This document shows positions 24,817 to 34,405 of a stretch of 64,000 bases of DNA, piece by piece. The DNA comes from Pedobacter sp. ASV28 (GTDB lineage Bacteria; Bacteroidota; Bacteroidia; Sphingobacteriales; Sphingobacteriaceae), in assembly GCF_016428855.1 (NCBI RefSeq), contig NZ_JAELTN010000017.1:1-64000 (forward strand). Reading direction: 5' to 3'. Position 1 is the first letter of the stretch; the number at the start of each line of letters is the position of its first letter. The notes beneath the pieces are model-generated. The model had not been told where the DNA came from. It searched no databases and saw only the letters and a program-made list of their open reading frames with translations. The position numbers and the translations under genes were made by a program.

Positions 24817-27600
24817 CTATATATTTACTAATTTTTTATTTGTCTTTTTTGTGGCATTTTCTGTTGTCGGTACATCAAAAGTAGCGGCCACAATATAAGC
24901 TTGTTGGTTGGCATGTTGTTTTGCATAGCCTGTGGCTGTACTGCTGCTTTCCTTTCTCGAGATGACCTCAATATCACTAAATATGGTTTTCCTTAATCTA
25001 CGTAACAGATATGGCCATGCACCCATATTTTCAGGTTCTTCCTGTACCCAAACTGCCTCAGTTGCATTTTTATAGCGCTTATAAGCAGCTTCCATTTGAT
25101 CAACAGGTGTTGGATACAATTGCTCAACTCGTACAAGGGCCACTTGATTATTTTGTTTGTTTCTTTGCGCCTCCAATAAATCATAGTAGATCTTTCCTGT
25201 ACAGAAAACTACTCTTTTCACCTCTGTTGCTTTCACATTCTCATCGTCAATGACTTCTTTAAAACCTCCTGTTGTAAAATCTGCCAATGGACTTACACAT
25301 AATGGATGGCGTAACAAACTTTTAGGACTGAATACAACCAAAGGTTTACGGAAATCGCGTTTAAATTGGCGACGTAATGCATGGAAAAAATTTGCAGGTG
25401 TAGTACAATTGGTGATCTGCATGTTGTAGTCTGCACAAAGCTCCATAAAACGTTCTATACGTGCCGATGAGTGCTCCGGTCCCTGGCCTTCATAACCATG
25501 GGGCAACAACATGACCAAACCGTTTTCTCTTTGCCATTTCGTTTCTGCACTGGCAATATATTGATCTACTACAATTTGTGCGCCATTAAAGAAATCACCA
25601 AACTGGGCTTCCCAAATAGTCAAGGCGTTTGGATTGGCCATGGCATAGCCATATTCAAAACCCAGCACCCCATATTCCGATAAATGAGAGTTATAAATAT
25701 CAAATTCGGCCTGTTGATCAGAGATGTTTGATAATGGTACATATTCTTCTTCCGAGTCTTCCAAAGTTAACACCGCATGACGGTGAGAAAAAGTACCACG
25801 TTTCACATCTTGGCCACTTAAACGTACACGCTTGCCTTCAGCCAATAATGTACCATAGGCTAGCTGCTCGCCCATTGCCCAATCAAATACATGGGTAGTG
25901 GAGGCCATTTTATTTCTTTCATCGAATAATTTTTCAATTTTCTTGAAAAACTTTTTATGCTTTGGCAAGGTAGAAATTCTTTTTGCCACCTCTAATAAGG
26001 TTGTTTTCTTAACTGCAGTTTCTGGAGAATTCTCAAAGTCTTTAGCGGTTGCCAGACGCATATCGGCCCAAGCACCTCCAAATTTAATCTCAGTAGACGA
26101 AGCTGTAAATTCTTTGGCTTCGTTTAATGAATCCTGTAGATGTGCCTTGAACTCTTTCTCCATATCCTTTGCCATAGCTTCATCTAACTTACCCTCCTTA
26201 ATCAATTGGTCTACATAGATTTTTAAAGGGTTAGGATGTTTTTCTATAGCCTTATACAATAAAGGTTGGGTGAATTTCGGCTCATCTGCTTCATTATGAC
26301 CAAACCTACGGTAGCAAAGAATATCAATAAAAACGTCATTTCTATATTTCTGACGATATTCCATCGCCAGATTAATTGCATAAACCAAAGCTTCCGGATC
26401 ATCGCCATTCACATGGAAAACAGGCGACAAGGTCACTTTTGCGATATCCGTACAATAAGTACTGGATCTGGCATCTTTATAGTTGGTGGTGAAACCAATT
26501 TGGTTATTGATGACCAAATGGATCGTTCCTCCGGTTTTATAACCATCCAAACCTGCCATCTGTATCACCTCATACACAATACCTTGACCCGCAACGGAAG
26601 CATCGCCATGAATTAATATAGGGGCTAAACGGCTATTGTCTCCACCGTATTTAAAATCGATTTTTGAACGTGACATGCCTTCTACCACACCGTTTACCGT
26701 TTCCAGGTGTGATGGGTTGGGGCATAAGCTCAAGTGTACACTCTTACCTTTGTTCGTTGCAATATCTGTAGAATAACCAAGGTGATATTTTACATCTCCA
26801 CCAAACGGGGTATCTGGGTCATAGCTCCTACCTTCAAATTCTGCAAAAATATCTTTATAACTTTTTTGCATGATATTGGCTAGCACATTCAACCTACCCC
26901 TATGCGCCATACCAAGAACAAATTCTTCTATACCTAAATCGGCGCCTTTTTCAATTACCGAATCTAATGCTGGAATTAAAGCTTCTGCACCTTCAAGTGA
27001 AAACCGCTTTTGACCAAGAAATTTTGTTCCTAAAAAATTTTCAAATACTACCGCTTCATTTAATTTTTTAAGTATTCTCTTTTTCTCATCGACAGATAGT
27101 TTTGGCGTATTACGATCGCCTTCCATTTTACTCTCTAACCAAGATAAAATTTCTGGGGTACGCACGTACTTGTATTCTACACCAATAGGGCCGCAGTAAG
27201 TCTGTTCCAAGAAGGCCACAATGTCCTTTAATTTTGCGGGGCCTATACCCAGCTCTACACTTGAATTGAAAACGGTTTCCAAATCCGCAGTGCTCAATCC
27301 AAAGTTTTCTATCGTTAGGGTAGGCAGATGCTTACGTCTTTCTCTAACTGGATTGGTTTTGGTGAACAAATGGCCACGCTGGCGATAACCATTGATTAGG
27401 TTCAATACATTAATTTCTTTTAAAAAATGTTCTGGGGCTTCTCCGCTTACATTGGTAGCATCGGCTCCTCTTCCAAAATCAAAACCTTCAAAAAACTTTT
27501 GCCAGCCAAACTCTACAGAATTAGGATCTTCTTTATAGCTCTGGTATAAGGACTCAACATATTCGGCGTTAGTGCCGTTAAGATAAGATAGATTATCCAT
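24817..27600 (-). CDS. odhA: 2-oxoglutarate dehydrogenase E1 component
   Basis: A 927-residue thiamine diphosphate enzyme that decarboxylates 2-oxoglutarate and succinylates the E2 lipoyl arm in the TCA cycle. The N-terminal segment SYLNGTNAEYVESLYQSYK is the usual E2-binding start. Later features are MAHRGRLNVLAN (near 250), GDASVAGQGIVYE and HLVINNQIGFTT for cofactor binding, and a transketolase-like C-terminal half. The length is full. Transcription likely starts at the promoter noted upstream and continues into odhB. Confidence 0.97.
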   Translation of the reverse strand: MDNLSYLNGTNAEYVESLYQSYKEDPNSVEFGWQKFFEGFDFGRGADATNVSGEAPEHFLKEINVLNLINGYRQRGHLFTKTNPVRERRKHLPTLTIENFGLSTADLETVFNSSVELGIGPAKLKDIVAFLEQTYCGPIGVEYKYVRTPEILSWLESKMEGDRNTPKLSVDEKKRILKKLNEAVVFENFLGTKFLGQKRFSLEGAEALIPALDSVIEKGADLGIEEFVLGMAHRGRLNVLANIMQKSYKDIFAEFEGRSYDPDTPFGGDVKYHLGYSTDIATNKGKSVHLSLCPNPSHLETVNGVVEGMSRSKIDFKYGGDNSRLAPILIHGDASVAGQGIVYEVIQMAGLDGYKTGGTIHLVINNQIGFTTNYKDARSSTYCTDIAKVTLSPVFHVNGDDPEALVYAINLAMEYRQKYRNDVFIDILCYRRFGHNEADEPKFTQPLLYKAIEKHPNPLKIYVDQLIKEGKLDEAMAKDMEKEFKAHLQDSLNEAKEFTASSTEIKFGGAWADMRLATAKDFENSPETAVKKTTLLEVAKRISTLPKHKKFFKKIEKLFDERNKMASTTHVFDWAMGEQLAYGTLLAEGKRVRLSGQDVKRGTFSHRHAVLTLEDSEEEYVPLSNISDQQAEFDIYNSHLSEYGVLGFEYGYAMANPNALTIWEAQFGDFFNGAQIVVDQYIASAETKWQRENGLVMLLPHGYEGQGPEHSSARIERFMELCADYNMQITNCTTPANFFHALRRQFKRDFRKPLVVFSPKSLLRHPLCVSPLADFTTGGFKEVIDDENVKATEVKRVVFCTGKIYYDLLEAQRNKQNNQVALVRVEQLYPTPVDQMEAAYKRYKNATEAVWVQEEPENMGAWPYLLRRLRKTIFSDIEVISRKESSSTATGYAKQHANQQAYIVAATFDVPTTENATKKTNKKLVNI

Positions 27601-27630
27601 TGTATATTATAACTATTACGATAAGTATTG

Positions 27631-27662
27631 CAAAATTAGGATTTTACCTTAAGAAAAGGCAA
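27631..27662 (-). promoter_or_regulatory. Promoter of odhA-odhB
   Basis: The minus strand reads TTG (27662-27660), a 21-nt spacer and TAATTTTG (27638-27631). The -7 element lies 30 nt before the odhA start. Confidence 0.66.
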
Positions 27663-27715
27663 TAAACTTAACATTTAAATAAAATAAAAACTGTAACTAA
27701 ATAATAGACGTTTTT

Positions 27716-29002
27716 CTAGGCCTTAACGACCTGTGCGAATGCACCTTTTGGATCTAAAAATTTCAATTGCTTCTCAAAATCGAAACTATTGGTTAATTTT
27801 TGGTCGTTGCCAACCCCTGCCATGGTGGCCCAATTTCCCCAGTTACTCGCTGGGCAGTAATCGATTAGCTTTTCTTCAAAATAGGCGGCTCCCAATATCC
27901 AACTCACATGAAGCTCATCAACTAAATAAGTAGCTACCAATTGCCTGGCGGTATGGTTCATGTATCCGCTGGTATTAAGTTCGTTCATGCAAGCATCAAC
28001 CAAAGGCTGTCCAGTTTGGCCATTTTTCCATTTTTGCAACAGCTCACTGTCGGCCAGGTCTTCTAATATCCCATTAGGGTTAAAACCGCTTGGTTTAAAA
28101 AAGATATTGCCATATTTTTTGAACATGAACCGGTAGTAGTCGCGCCAAAGCAAACCTAATACAATTTGGTGAAAATAAGGTCGTACACCGTAATTGGTTT
28201 CCGCCTCTTTCATCTTCCAGTAAACTTCCCTGGGCGACAGACAGCCAAGGGCCAACCAAGCCGAAAGTTTAGAGACAATTTCGTGCTTTTTCAAAGTAGC
28301 ATTTGCCAATATCATCCCTTCTCCAGCATGCAGATAATGATGCAAATGCGTTAAACCCTCTTGTTCTCCACCCATAAAATCGGTGCGAAAGTTTTCTGGA
28401 ACAGATAGATGGCCATTGACGAGGCTTGTCAGTTCAGGTAATACGCCCCAGTCATCAACCCTTACAAAACTCATGGAATCTGGTGTCGGAAAACAGGGCT
28501 TTACTATCGCATCTCTTTCTGTTTTCTTTTTGAATTGGGTAAAAACATCAGGAATGTCCTTGATCGGAAATGGCAAATCCTCCTTATTGTAGAGGGTGTG
28601 GCCGATGAAATGTTTCAGGTTTACCTTCAATTTCCAGAGCAGATCTTCCACTTTGGTGCTTACGGCAGTTTCTTCACTAGCTACTTCCCTATGGTGATAA
28701 ACTTCGGCAATGTCATACTTAGCCACCAAATCTGGCAGCACCTCTTCTGGTCGTCCATTCACCACTAATAAATCACCTCCCATTTTTTGCAGCGATTGTC
28801 TTAAGGAAGATACACTCTCTATCAAAAACTTTGTTCGGACTACGCCTGTCTTATAGGTATGGTAAATGGTTTTATCGAAATGGCGAGGGTCGAAGACATA
28901 AACCGGCAAAATTTCATCAGATTTGGAAATAGCCTCCACCAACATCTCATTATCATGTAAGCGAAGATCATTCCTAAACCAAACTAAAATCTTTTTGCCC
29001 AT
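27716..29002 (-). CDS. Cryptochrome DASH / photolyase-family flavoprotein
   Basis: A 428-residue protein with an N-terminal alpha/beta photolyase domain for the antenna chromophore (KILVWFRNDLRLHDNE start) and a C-terminal FAD-binding helical domain. The segment NTSGYMNHTARQLVATYL followed by FEEKLIDYCPASNWGNW and GVGND is characteristic of the DASH branch, which repairs UV dimers in single-stranded DNA and may also sense blue light. Length fits. It is monocistronic and followed by no obvious terminator. No methenyltetrahydrofolate-related gene adjoins. Confidence 0.92.
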   Translation of the reverse strand: MGKKILVWFRNDLRLHDNEMLVEAISKSDEILPVYVFDPRHFDKTIYHTYKTGVVRTKFLIESVSSLRQSLQKMGGDLLVVNGRPEEVLPDLVAKYDIAEVYHHREVASEETAVSTKVEDLLWKLKVNLKHFIGHTLYNKEDLPFPIKDIPDVFTQFKKKTERDAIVKPCFPTPDSMSFVRVDDWGVLPELTSLVNGHLSVPENFRTDFMGGEQEGLTHLHHYLHAGEGMILANATLKKHEIVSKLSAWLALGCLSPREVYWKMKEAETNYGVRPYFHQIVLGLLWRDYYRFMFKKYGNIFFKPSGFNPNGILEDLADSELLQKWKNGQTGQPLVDACMNELNTSGYMNHTARQLVATYLVDELHVSWILGAAYFEEKLIDYCPASNWGNWATMAGVGNDQKLTNSFDFEKQLKFLDPKGAFAQVVKA

Positions 29003-29053
29003 ATCCCGTAGCCTTTCAATTTAAAGTGGAGTGCAATTTGCAAAAAAATAGGG

Positions 29054-29061
29054 CAAAAGTA
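29054..29061 (-). promoter_or_regulatory. Possible -7 element of photolyase gene
   Basis: The minus strand reads TACTTTTG, fitting TAnnTTTG, 51 nt before the start codon. No TTG partner was seen. Confidence 0.35.
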
Positions 29062-29276
29062 ATATTGGCTACCGATTTTTTACATATATATAACACATGT
29101 TCATCAATTTCCAGGCACTGTCCGAAAAGTATGCAGGGAGGTTCCAGCAAAGGTAAGCCCTATCATTAAATCACTTTTATGGATCTTCTCCATATCGCAA
29201 AAACCTCGGGCTTTTTATAGATCTAACCGCATTTGTGCTAACTTTATCATTAAAATTAAGTCGCAAACTTAAAAAC

Positions 29277-29284
29277 TATTTTTG
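29277..29284 (+). promoter_or_regulatory. Possible -7 element of WYL regulator
   Basis: TATTTTTG matches TAnnTTTG and lies 13 nt before the ATG at 29298. It sits inside the longer reading frame starting at 29235, which supports the downstream start. Confidence 0.45.
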
Positions 29285-29297
29285 TTGTGAATTTGCC

Positions 29298-30014
29298 ATG
29301 AATGATAACGATACTTCAAGACTTTCGAGACTGACCTCCATATTGATCAAATTACAGACCAAACGCTTAATTACGGCCAAGACACTTGCCGAAGCATTTC
29401 AGGTGACGCCAAGAACTATTTATAGAGATATCAAAGCATTAGAGCAAGCTGGTGTCCCTATCTTAACCAAGGAGGGAAAAGGATATACCTTAATGGAAGG
29501 CTATAATATACCGCCCATTATGTTTACGGAAAGTGAGGCCAACGCACTCGTCACCGCCGAACAATTGATTTTAAGGAACAAAGACACTTCTTTTGTTAAA
29601 GAGTATACCTTGGCCATTAACAAAATAAAATCGGTATTGAAGTTTGGCACCAAAGATAAAACCAATCTGCTGGCTGATCGAATTGCCTTTAGGTATAACA
29701 TAGGGAACGAACAGACCAGCAGCTACCTATCGACCCTTCAATTGGCGTTAACCAATTTTAACCTAGCCGCCATTAAATATTATGCTCCCGAAACCCAACA
29801 AACAACGACAAGAACAATTGAACCTTTTGCTTTATATAGCACCCAGGAAAACTGGTTACTGGTGGCTTTCTGTCGGTTAAGGAAAGATTTCAGGTCCTTT
29901 AGGCTAGATCGCATACAACATTTAAATGTGCTTGACGATACCTTTGAACCACACCAAATGTCCCTACAGGAATATTTTGAAATCTGCAATGCAAAATATT
30001 TTTCACAGCCTTGA
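29298..30014 (+). CDS. HTH/WYL-domain transcriptional regulator (YafY type)
   Basis: A 238-residue regulator with an N-terminal DeoR-like winged helix (about 8-62, LAEAFQVTPRTIYRDIKAL recognition part) and a C-terminal WYL ligand-sensing domain (about 120-225). I chose the ATG at 29298 over one at 29235 because the homologous HTH begins there and a -7 element lies between them. It is directly upstream of a GyrI-like protein and an AlkC-type repair protein on the same strand, so it may control them; WYL proteins often sense nucleic-acid-related ligands. This link is inference. Confidence 0.87.
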   Translation: MNDNDTSRLSRLTSILIKLQTKRLITAKTLAEAFQVTPRTIYRDIKALEQAGVPILTKEGKGYTLMEGYNIPPIMFTESEANALVTAEQLILRNKDTSFVKEYTLAINKIKSVLKFGTKDKTNLLADRIAFRYNIGNEQTSSYLSTLQLALTNFNLAAIKYYAPETQQTTTRTIEPFALYSTQENWLLVAFCRLRKDFRSFRLDRIQHLNVLDDTFEPHQMSLQEYFEICNAKYFSQP

Positions 30015-30038
30015 CATAAGGCTGTCACTGGTCCATTT

Positions 30039-30046
30039 TAGTTTTG
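30039..30046 (+). promoter_or_regulatory. Possible -7 element upstream of GyrI-like gene
   Basis: TAGTTTTG fits TAnnTTTG, 18 nt before the next start codon. The nearest upstream TTG (30011-30013) overlaps the regulator stop codon and gives a 25-nt spacer, longer than usual. Confidence 0.4.
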
Positions 30047-30064
30047 TAACTTAATCTTAAAAGC

Positions 30065-30523
30065 ATGGACAATTACACCCTAAACGAATTTAATATTATC
30101 GGTATTGCGATAAAAACCACCAATGAAAATGGCCAATCTTCAAAAGATATCCCCATGTTATGGCAAACATTTATAGAAGAAGGAATTGCAGCGCAGATTC
30201 CCAATAAAATTGACCATTCTCTTTATTGCGTCTATACCGATTATGAAAAAGATCACACCCGGCCCTACCTTACCCTTTTAGGCTGTAAGGTCAGTTCTTT
30301 GAATGAAATTCCAAAGGGAATGATCGGAAAAACCATACCGAAGGGAACATACTTAAAGCAAGGGGCAAAAGGAGACCTCACAAAGAATATTGTATTTGAA
30401 GAATGGGAAAAAATCTGGAATTTAGATCTACCTAGGGCATTTACGGCCGATTACGAAGTATATGGGGAAAAGGCACAAGACATCCATAATGCGGAAGTAG
30501 ACATCTTTCTAGCAGTAAAATAA
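30065..30523 (+). CDS. GyrI-like/effector-binding domain protein
   Basis: A 152-residue stand-alone SOUL/GyrI-type small-molecule binding domain, as found at the C-terminus of AraC- and MerR-type regulators. Visible pieces are the N-terminal strand FNIIGIAIKTTNE, the central HSLYCVYTDYEKD, the conserved-type GCKV strand, and the ending FTADYEVYGE with AEVDIFLAV. No HTH is present, so it likely binds hydrophobic ligands or modulates a partner. It is encoded between the WYL regulator and the AlkC-like gene. Confidence 0.8.
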   Translation: MDNYTLNEFNIIGIAIKTTNENGQSSKDIPMLWQTFIEEGIAAQIPNKIDHSLYCVYTDYEKDHTRPYLTLLGCKVSSLNEIPKGMIGKTIPKGTYLKQGAKGDLTKNIVFEEWEKIWNLDLPRAFTADYEVYGEKAQDIHNAEVDIFLAVK

Positions 30524-30557
30524 TTGATAAACCGGTTACTCCAATTTACAAGCGCTT

Positions 30558-31664
30558 ATGAGCACCCTTCTTAAAGATATTTATTCCCCTTCGTTTTACG
30601 AGAACTTTTCTAATGTGCTAAAAGAAGTATTACCTTCTTTTGATCAGCTTCAATTTACAGAAGCCATTTTTGACACCACTTGGCCCCAAAAGGAGTTGAA
30701 AGACCGCATGAGGCATACTTCATGGGTTCTACACCAATTTCTACCCAATGATTTTGAGAAAGCTACATTTAGTATTCGAGAGATCATCCTTAAACTTCAG
30801 CAAAAAAAATTCACAGGAACAAGTGTGGAGTTTATGTTTTTCCCCGATTATGTCGAGACTTTTGGAATTGAACATTATGATGCCTCGATAAGATCCATAG
30901 AGTTCATCACCCAATTTATTAGCTGTGAATTTGCAGTTAGGCCCTTCATTATTAAATATGGGGATAAAATGCTCATGCAAATGTATGAATGGTCTATGCA
31001 TGAAAACCATAAAGTAAGGAGACTAGCAAGCGAGGGCTCTCGTCCACGTCTTCCCTGGGCAATGGCCCTGCCCCAATTGAAGAAAGACCCATTACCGAAT
31101 TTAGCTTTATTGGAGAATTTAAAGAGCGATCCCTCCGAATGGGTCAGAAGAAGCGTAGCCAACCACATCAACGACATATCCAAAGACCATACCTCCATCG
31201 TTATTTCGTTGGCCCAAAAATGGACAGGCCTGGGAAAAGAAACCGATGCGATCATTAAACATGGTTGTAGAACACTACTCAAGCAAGGACACCCAGAAAT
31301 TTTAGCCCATTATGGCCTAATCAACAATGACAAGATTAAACTAACAGACTTTGGCATCTCAACAAAAAAGGTAACTATAGGCGATGATCTGATATTTTCC
31401 TTTAGCCTACACAATCAAGACCTCTTTAAGCAGACACTCAGAATTGAATACTCGATCTATTACCTTCGGCAAAATGGTCAATTTTCCAAAAAAGTGTTCA
31501 AAATCAGTGAAAGATCCTTGGAACCGAATGAAAAGATAAGCATCGAAAAAAAACAAAGCTTTAAATTAATTACCACTAGAAAATTTTATCACGGGACACA
31601 ACAACTTTCCATTATTATCAATGGTAAGGAAAGGCAAACAGGTAATTTTGAGTTTTTGACCTAG
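30558..31664 (+). CDS. AlkC/AlkD-type DNA alkylation repair protein with C-terminal beta domain
   Basis: A 368-residue HEAT-like-repeat protein of the AlkC family, which excises alkylated bases such as 3-methyladenine without base flipping. Helical repeats cover about 10-250, including MYEWSMHENHKVRRLASEGSRPRLPW and LENLKSDPSEWVRRSVANHIND. Residues about 260-368 are beta-rich (FGISTKKVTIGDDLIFSFSL onward) and fit the Ig-like domain reported in some AlkC proteins. The WYL regulator and GyrI-like gene precede it. Confidence 0.85.
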   Translation: MSTLLKDIYSPSFYENFSNVLKEVLPSFDQLQFTEAIFDTTWPQKELKDRMRHTSWVLHQFLPNDFEKATFSIREIILKLQQKKFTGTSVEFMFFPDYVETFGIEHYDASIRSIEFITQFISCEFAVRPFIIKYGDKMLMQMYEWSMHENHKVRRLASEGSRPRLPWAMALPQLKKDPLPNLALLENLKSDPSEWVRRSVANHINDISKDHTSIVISLAQKWTGLGKETDAIIKHGCRTLLKQGHPEILAHYGLINNDKIKLTDFGISTKKVTIGDDLIFSFSLHNQDLFKQTLRIEYSIYYLRQNGQFSKKVFKISERSLEPNEKISIEKKQSFKLITTRKFYHGTQQLSIIINGKERQTGNFEFLT

Positions 31665-31741
31665 ATCTCTTTCTAGGCTAAACAATAGCGATAGGCTAAA
31701 AATATTAATTTAGCTAATTATTAAAAGCATTCTTATTACCA

Positions 31742-32464
31742 ATGGACAAACCGACTTCTTTTAAAGATCAAATTGCCGAAAATGGATTTGCCATTATCGA
31801 GGAGATTTATTCCAAAGAGGAGATTGATCAGATTGTCGACCAGATAGAGCAGGCCGACCAATCAAAAATGACCTTTAGAAAATCTACTGATCTATTTGCC
31901 ATCAGACAATTCTTAAAAGAAGTACCAGACAGTATGGTGCCTATATTCAACCACAAATTGAAGACATTAATCTATGGAATTTTTGGCACTGGTTATTTTA
32001 ACGTAAAAAGCATTTATTTCGATAAGCCCTCAACGTCAAATTGGTATGTCCCTTATCATCAAGACCTAACTATCGCTGTAGATAGAAATACAGACTTGGT
32101 GGGTTTTAGCTCATGGACAGTTAAGCAGCAGCAATTTGCAGTACAACCACCTCTGGAAATATTAAAGAACATTTTTACCATTAGAATTCATTTAGACAAT
32201 ACCAATGCTGAAAACGGCGCCCTGAAAGTTATTCCAAAATCGCACCTAAAAAATATTTACAGGCCCGAAACCATCAACTGGACTACAGAAACGGAAATTA
32301 CCTGTAATGTAAAGGCAGGAGGCATTATGATCATGAAGCCTTTGTTGTTACATAGTTCAGAAAGGACAACAAACCAAAGAAGAAGAAGGGTAATACACTT
32401 GGAATTTTCAGATAGTGAATTACCTAGCGGTATAGAATGGGCAGAAAAACTACATTGCCTATAA
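31742..32464 (+). CDS. Phytanoyl-CoA dioxygenase (PhyH)-family protein
   Basis: A 240-residue Fe(II)/2-oxoglutarate-dependent dioxygenase of the PhyH fold. The iron triad H106-x-D108 (YHQDL) and H204 (LLLHSSERT), with an Arg cluster downstream at 213-216 for 2-oxoglutarate, are all present, so it should be active. The substrate is unknown; family members hydroxylate lipids, halogenated metabolites, amino acids and others. It follows the AlkC-like gene by 77 bp on the same strand, but AlkB-type repair is a different family and should not be assumed. Confidence 0.85.
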   Translation: MDKPTSFKDQIAENGFAIIEEIYSKEEIDQIVDQIEQADQSKMTFRKSTDLFAIRQFLKEVPDSMVPIFNHKLKTLIYGIFGTGYFNVKSIYFDKPSTSNWYVPYHQDLTIAVDRNTDLVGFSSWTVKQQQFAVQPPLEILKNIFTIRIHLDNTNAENGALKVIPKSHLKNIYRPETINWTTETEITCNVKAGGIMIMKPLLLHSSERTTNQRRRRVIHLEFSDSELPSGIEWAEKLHCL

Positions 32465-32465
32465 A

Positions 32466-33683
32466 TTAATCCAATCGTATTTTGGCCTCCATCAACTCTT
32501 GATAAATAGCTACCATACGTTTGGCATTTGCATGAATTTCGTGATGCTTTTCGGCGGTCTTACGGGCATTTTTACCAATTTCCAGCCATCGGTTAGGTTG
32601 CGTAATGCATTTTAGGATGGAACGATAAAATTCATCGGCCGTATCTGCAATAAGGATATCCCTACCCTGCTTATAATCAATACCTTCTGCAGCCATTGTA
32701 GTGGCAATAATACATTTCTGCATGGCCATACCCTCAATAATTTTCACCCGCATTCCACTTCCCGAAAGCAGAGGTACAATCATAATGGCCTTACTGTTCA
32801 TAAATTCAACGGCATCTAGCACTTCCCCTTCTACAATAAGATTATCAGAATCGTATTCAAAAAACTGGCGTTGCATATTTTTCCCTGCAATGTAAAATCG
32901 CAATTCGCCACTCAATTCTTCAATATCAGGCCAAATCTCATCCAAAAACCATTCTAACCCTTCCTTATTTGGCCTCCAATCCATTGCCCCCAAATGAAAC
33001 AATGTAGGGAAACTGGTTTTGCCAACATCTACCTTATATTTCTCAAAATCCAATGCTACGGGAAATACATCTAGTTTTGTTCGACAGCCCATCAGTAATA
33101 ATTTTTGACGGTCCGGCTGGCTGATGGCAAACACCTGATGAAAGCGGTTGACCTGCTCTGTTTCATAGGCCCTTAATCTTCTCGACAAAAACTCCAGATA
33201 GGTGCGGCGTGGTGTAAAACTTTCTCTCATTGCCAATCTTTCCCATACATCAAACTCTATGTTATGTGCCCTGTAGATCAACTTTGCCTTGCTATGTGCT
33301 TTCACAGTATCTATATAAGGTACCACAAACAGGCCTTCAAACTGTATGATATCGAATTCATGCTCCCTTAATATGCCTTCCAATACTTTTTCCGCATCGT
33401 CATCAAAAAATCTCGAAACATTATAAGATTCGCTCGAAAAAATATTCACAAAAGCATCCCAGATGTTCACTTCTATGTCAATGGTAAAAGAATGAAAATT
33501 TATCTGGTCAAATATAGGATCATAAATATCATCTACATCCACATAATGCTTAGAACTGTTAAGGCTGAACAAAGTGACTTCCACTCCCTGATGGAGCAAG
33601 CCCTTAATGGTATTATACACCACTATGGGATAACCACTGTTTGGCGGAAAAGGCACCCTATTGCTTAACAGTAGAACTTTCAT
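32466..33683 (-). CDS. Glycosyltransferase (GT4-like)
   Basis: A 405-residue GT-B glycosyltransferase. The N-terminal acceptor domain begins KVLLLSNRVPFPPNSGYPIV; the C-terminal donor domain has FHLGAMDWRPNKEGLEWFL, LIVEGEV and VPLLSGSGMRVKIIEGMAM, the last carrying the E-x7-E region of GT4 enzymes. Specificity is not predictable; cell-surface glycan synthesis is likely. Its start lies 4 bp after the RNase HII stop, so both are probably in one transcript. Not recognisable as BshA. Confidence 0.87.
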   Translation of the reverse strand: MKVLLLSNRVPFPPNSGYPIVVYNTIKGLLHQGVEVTLFSLNSSKHYVDVDDIYDPIFDQINFHSFTIDIEVNIWDAFVNIFSSESYNVSRFFDDDAEKVLEGILREHEFDIIQFEGLFVVPYIDTVKAHSKAKLIYRAHNIEFDVWERLAMRESFTPRRTYLEFLSRRLRAYETEQVNRFHQVFAISQPDRQKLLLMGCRTKLDVFPVALDFEKYKVDVGKTSFPTLFHLGAMDWRPNKEGLEWFLDEIWPDIEELSGELRFYIAGKNMQRQFFEYDSDNLIVEGEVLDAVEFMNSKAIMIVPLLSGSGMRVKIIEGMAMQKCIIATTMAAEGIDYKQGRDILIADTADEFYRSILKCITQPNRWLEIGKNARKTAEKHHEIHANAKRMVAIYQELMEAKIRLD

Positions 33684-33687
33684 CGCT

Positions 33688-34287
33688 TTAAAACTTAATG
33701 GTGAGTTGAGGACTGCTTACATTAAATGTTTTACGATGGTATGGTGAAGCGCCCAAGGCTATTACGGCCTTACGGTGAGCTATGGTAGGATACCCTTTAT
33801 TCTTTTTCCACTCGTACTGAGGATAGGCCAGATCCAAATTGCTCATGTATTCATCACGGTGTGTTTTCGCCAAAATAGAAGCCGCAGCAATATTCAGATA
33901 CTTGCCATCGCCTTTTACAATACAAGAATGTTTGATGTTCTGGTAAGGTTTAAATCTGTTACCATCAATCACCAGATATTCTGGACGCAACAGCAATTGG
34001 TCTAGCGCACGGTGCATCGCCAAAAAAGAGGCATTGAGGATATTTATCTTATCGATTTCCTCGTGATCTACCATGGCTACTGCCCAAGCCAATGCTTTTT
34101 CTTCTATAATGGGCCGAAGCTCATCGCGTTGCTTATGGGATAACTGTTTCGAATCATTAAGACCATCTAGGTAAAAATCTTTGGGCAGAATTACCGCTGC
34201 CGCCACTACCGGACCTGCCAGGCAACCACGTCCTGCTTCATCGCAGCCAGCCTCCATAAATTCTATTTGATAACAGTTTAGCAGCAT
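33688..34287 (-). CDS. rnhB: Ribonuclease HII
   Basis: A 199-residue enzyme that cleaves RNA in RNA-DNA hybrids and at single ribonucleotides in DNA. Residues D16-E17 in CDEAGRG, D108 in VIDGNR and D127 in KGDGK form the metal-binding set; the conserved [15 protein letters not shown] follows. Length is normal. An alternative ATG ten codons downstream (MEAGCDEAG) is possible because the catalytic motif comes so early. Confidence 0.96.
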   Translation of the reverse strand: MLLNCYQIEFMEAGCDEAGRGCLAGPVVAAAVILPKDFYLDGLNDSKQLSHKQRDELRPIIEEKALAWAVAMVDHEEIDKINILNASFLAMHRALDQLLLRPEYLVIDGNRFKPYQNIKHSCIVKGDGKYLNIAAASILAKTHRDEYMSNLDLAYPQYEWKKNKGYPTIAHRKAVIALGASPYHRKTFNVSSPQLTIKF

Positions 34288-34405
34288 TTTACAAAAATAG
34301 CACTTATATGCATTTACTTATCAGTTTTTAGCATTTACACCAACTATTTAATTTAAGCCCAAAATTTTGCTCAGTGCAAGTCCCTTAAAGATCGAAAACA
34401 ACCAC

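Noticed and set aside
24476..24898. 140-codon frame antisense to odhB and odhA
   Set aside because: It is a shadow of the strongly conserved odhAB frames.
31742..32464. Possible AlkB-type oxidative demethylase next to AlkC
   Set aside because: The motif spacing and sequence fit PhyH, not AlkB; proximity to AlkC alone is not proof.
32466..33683. Possible bacillithiol glycosyltransferase BshA
   Set aside because: Only the general GT4 fold is shared; the N-terminal sequence does not look like BshA, and YpdA/YtxJ being present is not enough to assign it.
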